A stretch of DNA of 64,000 nt from Microbacter sp. GSS18 (lineage in GTDB: Bacteria > Actinomycetota > Actinomycetes > Actinomycetales > Microbacteriaceae). The notes below the pieces were generated by a model. It was given only the letters and a program-made list of their open reading frames with translations. It ran no database searches and was not told where the DNA came from. The number at the start of each line of letters is the position of its first letter. The first letter of the stretch is position 1. Location: contig CP119753.1 in the NCBI GenBank assembly GCA_029319145.1, positions 868,001 through 932,000 of the forward strand, in the 5' to 3' direction. This document shows positions 62,910 through 64,000 of this stretch, one piece after another. A program made the translations under genes and the position numbers.

Positions 62910-63997
62910 ACACACCCGAGCAGCCGGCGAGCCCTCCGCTCACGCGCAAACAACTTCGTGAGCTGCGCAACACGGGGGCGACCCCCATCGTGCCGGCGGT
63001 CGCCACCGAGGAACCCGCCGAAGAAGAAGACCCCAACGCCTCTCAGCCCGCGCCGCCGTCCGGGCCGCCCGTGGCACCACCCGCGAACCCGGCGCCGCTT
63101 CCGCGTGCCGCCGCGCCCGCCCCGGTCTCGGAGCCGCCGGCACCGGACTCCTCGGTGGATCTGGGCGTCGCACCCCTCACCCGCCGTCAGGCGCGCCAGC
63201 AGGAGCGGATCCGCACTGCGTCGGTGCCCGTGATCACGCCCGAGGTCGCGGCGGCCCACACGGCCGCCAACGCCGCGCCGCCCGTGGCCGAGGCGGAGGC
63301 CGGGGTCGGGGAGCAGGCTCCCGCGGACGAGGAGCAGGCTCCCGCCCACGAGGAGCAGGCTCCCGCCCACGAGGAGCAGGCTCCCGCGCACGAGGAGCAG
63401 GCGCCTGCATACGAGTCCCACACGCCGGCGTTCGCGTATCCGGCGACCGAGGACGAGCAGCCGGACGCCGTCGCCGACGCGCAGCCTGCCGCGCCCGCCG
63501 AGGAGCGCGTCGTGAACCCGCGCCTCGGAGCGGCGCTGGCGACCGGCGGCGGCGCCGACGTCCCACCGTCGTTCGATCAGCTGCTGTCGCCGTCCTCCTC
63601 GGGCTCGTCGAGCACGCCGAACGCGCTGATCCTGTCGCAGACCCCCAGCGCGGCCCCGCTGGTGGCACCGGTGACGGCGGCCGGAGACGTCATCCTCACG
63701 GGCACGTTCAACCTGCCCGACGGACTGGGCTCCACGGGCCACGCCACCGGCACCGCCGACGGCAAGGAGGTCGACGCGGTGCTCGTCGACGGTGAGCTTC
63801 CCGCGCACTCGTCTCCGACGCCGATCGCGGCCAGCGCCGCGGTGAGCACGTCCAAGTCGGCCGGCGAGGTCATCAGCCCGCCGACTCCGGAACAGGGCAG
63901 CCGCCTGATGATGGTGCTGGCCATCACCGCCGGCGTGCTGGCGCTGGCGCTGGTCGGCGTGCTGATCCTCGCGTTCGTCACGGGGGTCTTCTCGTGA
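62906..63997 (+). CDS. Pro/Ala-rich single-pass membrane protein with tandem heptapeptides
   Basis: A 363-aa protein of unknown function. A short N-terminal helix ([13 protein letters not shown], echoed later by [14 protein letters not shown]) leads into a long Pro/Ala/Glu-rich disordered region. The region contains five tandem heptads (EQAPAHE type, residues about 136-170) encoded by 21-bp repeats. A single membrane helix (about residues 334-361, [20 protein letters not shown]) is at the C terminus. The topology implies a tail-anchored, mostly cytoplasmic protein. It overlaps nadD by 4 nt. Confidence 0.75.
   Translation: MNTPEQPASPPLTRKQLRELRNTGATPIVPAVATEEPAEEEDPNASQPAPPSGPPVAPPANPAPLPRAAAPAPVSEPPAPDSSVDLGVAPLTRRQARQQERIRTASVPVITPEVAAAHTAANAAPPVAEAEAGVGEQAPADEEQAPAHEEQAPAHEEQAPAHEEQAPAYESHTPAFAYPATEDEQPDAVADAQPAAPAEERVVNPRLGAALATGGGADVPPSFDQLLSPSSSGSSSTPNALILSQTPSAAPLVAPVTAAGDVILTGTFNLPDGLGSTGHATGTADGKEVDAVLVDGELPAHSSPTPIAASAAVSTSKSAGEVISPPTPEQGSRLMMVLAITAGVLALALVGVLILAFVTGVFS
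63311..63415 (+). repeat. Five 21-bp tandem repeats in a coding region
   Basis: Units of GAGCAGGCTCCCGCCCACGA plus G start at 63311, 63332, 63353, 63374 and 63395, keeping frame. The first and last copies are diverged. They encode EQAPAHE-type heptads. Confidence 0.9.
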
Positions 63998-64000
63998 CCG

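Overview
The window is a stretch of high-GC (about 70%) actinobacterial chromosome. The protein sequences and gene order (tig-clpP1-clpP2-clpX; ileS-folC-DUF4233-ndk; rne; rplU-rpmA-obg-proB-proA-nadD) point to the Microbacteriaceae, most likely Microbacterium or a close relative. This assignment rests on gene content and recognisable sequences, not on a database search. I see no insertion sequence, prophage, CRISPR array or rRNA. Almost every base is coding, and adjacent genes often overlap by 4 nt (ATGA or GTGA).

Layout. 1-8 kb: a clpS fragment, a zinc metallopeptidase directly abutting tRNA-His, oligoribonuclease, tRNA-Arg, a MocR-type regulator, an SSB paralogue, a lipoprotein, a Fic protein with a palindromic operator candidate, and the ABC-F translation factor EttA. 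8-24 kb: housekeeping and metabolic genes (two thioesterases, an FAD dehydrogenase, truncated haemoglobin plus MscS channel, PepN, ferrochelatase, RpiB-like isomerase, Nei glycosylase, PaiB-like protein, amidohydrolase, a membrane acyltransferase, gamma-carbonic anhydrase). A degenerate DedA fragment lies at about 8.6 kb. 25.1-33.2 kb: a ten-gene, almost wholly overlapping operon for a complete V/A-type rotary ATPase that ends in a universal stress protein gene, followed by tRNA-Gly and tRNA-Pro. 33.6-38 kb: trigger factor and the ClpP1/ClpP2/ClpX protease. 38-48 kb: an M3 peptidase, an ArsR-like regulator/small protein/MFS operon behind a 14-bp-periodic repeat operator, ValS, a pentapeptide-repeat-like protein and an MHS-family transporter. 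48-64 kb: a T-box-controlled type-2 IleRS, FolC, Ndk, a VKOR-family protein, RNase E/G, L21/L27, Obg, proline biosynthesis and NadD.

Two themes stand out. First, the V/A-ATPase operon is the most distinctive accessory module: it has every subunit expected for a working rotary machine, an unusual subunit order, a shortened stator subunit I and a co-translated UspA-like protein. Second, at least twelve genes on both strands have a TAnnnT -10-like hexamer exactly 6 or 7 nt before their start codon and no ribosome binding site, which is the signature of leaderless transcripts. In two cases that hexamer overlaps the stop codon of the gene before it. The tRNA-His/metallopeptidase junction may produce a leaderless mRNA another way, by tRNA 3'-end processing. 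I did not find a clearly unprecedented defence or mobile system. The most novel-looking regulatory signals are the TTGCAAAG repeat array, the Fic palindrome and the GGACCGG direct repeat.
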